Shown: piece by piece, positions 55,902 to 57,496 of the stretch | Position numbering within the stretch: the stretch's first letter is position 1 | Layout of the letters: the number at the start of each line of letters is the position of its first letter | Assembly: GCA_934215475.1 (NCBI GenBank) | Contig: CAKPZY010000007.1 | Location: 1 to 57,496, forward strand | Origin: an uncultured Ligilactobacillus sp. | GTDB taxonomy: Bacteria; Bacillota; Bacilli; Lactobacillales; Lactobacillaceae | DNA: 57,496 bases | Direction of reading: 5' to 3' | Position numbers and translations under genes: made by a program | The notes under the pieces: generated by a model | What the model saw: only the letters and a program-made list of their open reading frames with translations | The model's database searches: none | What the model was told of the DNA's origin: nothing

Positions 55902-56004
55902 AAAATCATTCCTTTATTTTCAATAATTTTCATTTGCAAGGTAAAATACTAATATTAATTATTGCGTTTGTTAACTTAAAATCCTAAAGATTTCGGGTTT
56001 ACCT

Positions 56005-57339
56005 TCAAAATAAGCCAATAAAAGAGATCACCCCTAAGCCCGCAACTGCAATCAGTACAGTAGAAGTCGACCACACTGCAAACGTTTCCTTAACAGAAAG
56101 GCCTAGGTATTCTTTAACCATCCAAAAACCGGCATCAGTCACATTATCACCAAAAATACTGCCGGCACCGATCGCTAAAACAACTAATACTGGATCAGCA
56201 TGGGTGGCGATGATCAGTGGGCTCATCAAGCTCCCGGATGTCATAGCTGCCACAGTTGAAGACCCCAAGCAAACATGCATTAATGCTGCGATAAGCCAAC
56301 CGGCTAATAAAGGAGAAAGATGAATGTCAGCAAATAGTAAGGAAATATATTCAGCGACACCACCCTTTTCCAAAACTTGCTTGAAGGCACCACCTGCCCC
56401 TATTAAGAAAATTACCAGTGCGACTTGTTTGACTCCTTGATTTAGAGAGAGGGTAATTTTAGACATACCCCGCTTTCTTCCAATACCCATTGTATAAATG
56501 GCAAACATCAGCGATAAGATCATTGCGACATTAGGGTCGGCCAAAAATTTTAATAAAGGTTCAAACTTTCGCGGCAAGCTAACAAGCTGTTTGACCCCTG
56601 TTAAGGCCCCAATGAGGATCACCGGCATCATAGTGGTGATCACACTAATGGAAAAATGCGGCAGGTCGTCGGAGGAAGGACGGCCTTCGTCTTCTCTAAA
56701 ACCGCTTAACTTCGTTTGGAAGCGATAAGTTCCTGGCGACAAGTGAGAAATAATCGTATTCCACAAAGGACCCGCAACTAACATGGTCGGGATCGCCACA
56801 ATGATGCCAACTAAAATGACATCTCCAATATCTGCTCCAACGATCTCGGCTAAAGCTGTGGGAGCAGGATGAGGCGGCATCAATCCATGCATAATATTTA
56901 ATGTTGTTACCATGGGTAAACCTAGTTTGAGCAAGGGAACTTTTAATTCTTTGGCAATCTCAAAGATTATCGGGATCAAAACTACTAAGGCAACTTCAAA
57001 AAAGAGAGCAAAACCGATAATCATTGCTGCTAGCACCACAGTAATTTGAATTCTGAGGACTCCAAAACGTTTGATCAAATAAGAGGCTATGACGTAACTT
57101 CCGCCTGCATCGGCCACCAATTTGCCAATCATGGAGCCACAGACGATGATCAATGCTAAATCTTTCAGTTGCTCTCCGACCCCTGCCACCATAATTCCAG
57201 GCAGTTTCCCCATGGAGATACCTAAAGTCAGCCCCACCAGCAGCGTCGTCATCAGCAATGCACTGAATGTTTCTAGTTTAAATTTTATAATTAAAAGTAC
57301 CAGCAGTGCCACGCCACCGCCGACGATCAAGAGAGGCAT
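56005..57339 (-). CDS. GntP-family gluconate/organic acid permease
   Basis: An integral membrane protein of 444 residues with about 12 hydrophobic helices and GntP signatures: MPPHPAPTALAEIVGADIG, GAGGAFKQVLEKGGV and SIFGDNVTDAGFWMVKEY. It imports gluconate or a related sugar acid with protons. The ATG at 57339 follows GGGGGAG by 7 bp; the longer frame from 57465 is not supported. No gluconate kinase or regulator is in view, but the right edge of the window is only 157 bp away. Those 157 bp show nothing I can name. Confidence 0.92.
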   Translation of the reverse strand: MPLLIVGGGVALLVLLIIKFKLETFSALLMTTLLVGLTLGISMGKLPGIMVAGVGEQLKDLALIIVCGSMIGKLVADAGGSYVIASYLIKRFGVLRIQITVVLAAMIIGFALFFEVALVVLIPIIFEIAKELKVPLLKLGLPMVTTLNIMHGLMPPHPAPTALAEIVGADIGDVILVGIIVAIPTMLVAGPLWNTIISHLSPGTYRFQTKLSGFREDEGRPSSDDLPHFSISVITTMMPVILIGALTGVKQLVSLPRKFEPLLKFLADPNVAMILSLMFAIYTMGIGRKRGMSKITLSLNQGVKQVALVIFLIGAGGAFKQVLEKGGVAEYISLLFADIHLSPLLAGWLIAALMHVCLGSSTVAAMTSGSLMSPLIIATHADPVLVVLAIGAGSIFGDNVTDAGFWMVKEYLGLSVKETFAVWSTSTVLIAVAGLGVISFIGLF

Positions 57340-57496
57340 AAGCATCTCCCCCACATTTATGTATTGCTTAAATTTTAACATGAAATCCAAAGAAAATGGG
57401 AAACGACGCGAATTTGAGTCCCGGTGTGAATGTCTCATGACGGTAACATAACTGAAGAAAGCCATTTGATTGGCAGTGACCGTGCACTCCAGTATC

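Overview
The window is a stretch of low-GC Gram-positive chromosome. Its gene content points to the family Lactobacillaceae: aminopeptidase C (PepC), a C69 dipeptidase, an Apf/LysM surface protein, T-box control of tyrS and of a MetNPQ transporter, and many TTG/GTG starts behind strong ribosome binding sites. I cannot name the genus or species. I see no phage, insertion sequence, CRISPR array or tRNA gene. Most of the window is housekeeping and metabolic genes in short transcription units separated by intrinsic terminators.

Layout. 1-504: leader and tandem promoters of an rRNA operon that runs leftward out of the window, then the tyrS terminator. 505-9308 (all minus): tyrS with its T-box, perR, a YdjM-like membrane protein, sbcC/sbcD behind a LexA-type box, two small unknown genes, and an Apf/LysM cell-wall protein. 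9970-15624: nitroreductase, mscL, guaB, a Nudix hydrolase, ndk and an amidase. 15845-24833: alpha-galactosidase, enolase, uppP, a DoxX-like protein, ogt with a tyrosine phosphatase, and a CNNM/CBS membrane protein. 25086-28075: metQ, metP and metN behind a T-box. 28439-34730: murQ, an unknown gene, a C69 dipeptidase, a membrane-anchored amidase and a YkuD-fold protein that lacks its catalytic Cys. 34940-41235: an ABC-F ATPase with a probable attenuation leader, a small basic protein, a Ca2+ P-type ATPase and a class I amidotransferase. 41373-47580: pepC, a prs paralogue, a HhH-GPD glycosylase, an aldo/keto reductase, a tandem hairpin array and an orphan PhnD-like lipoprotein. 47909-57339: proBA, an MFS transporter, a phosphoglycerate-mutase-like phosphatase, a small membrane protein, a penicillin-recognising hydrolase, a UvrA paralogue and a GntP permease.

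How the genes work together. Translation and amino acid supply are wired to tRNA charging (tyrS and metNPQ T-boxes). proBA, pepC and the C69 peptidase supply amino acids. DNA repair is represented by sbcDC, ogt, the HhH glycosylase, the UvrA paralogue and a Nudix hydrolase. uppP, murQ, the Apf protein, the YkuD-fold protein and the beta-lactamase-fold protein touch the cell wall.

Most unusual signals. First, a 42-bp-period tandem array of hairpins at about 46077-46260, with a compensatory base change in the stems and terminator-like hairpins on both sides. Second, a 43-codon open frame with a good ribosome binding site that ends inside a terminator-like hairpin just ahead of the ABC-F gene, the arrangement expected for antibiotic-sensing attenuation. 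Third, a YkuD-fold protein in which the catalytic His-Gly-Cys is Tyr-Gly-Ser.
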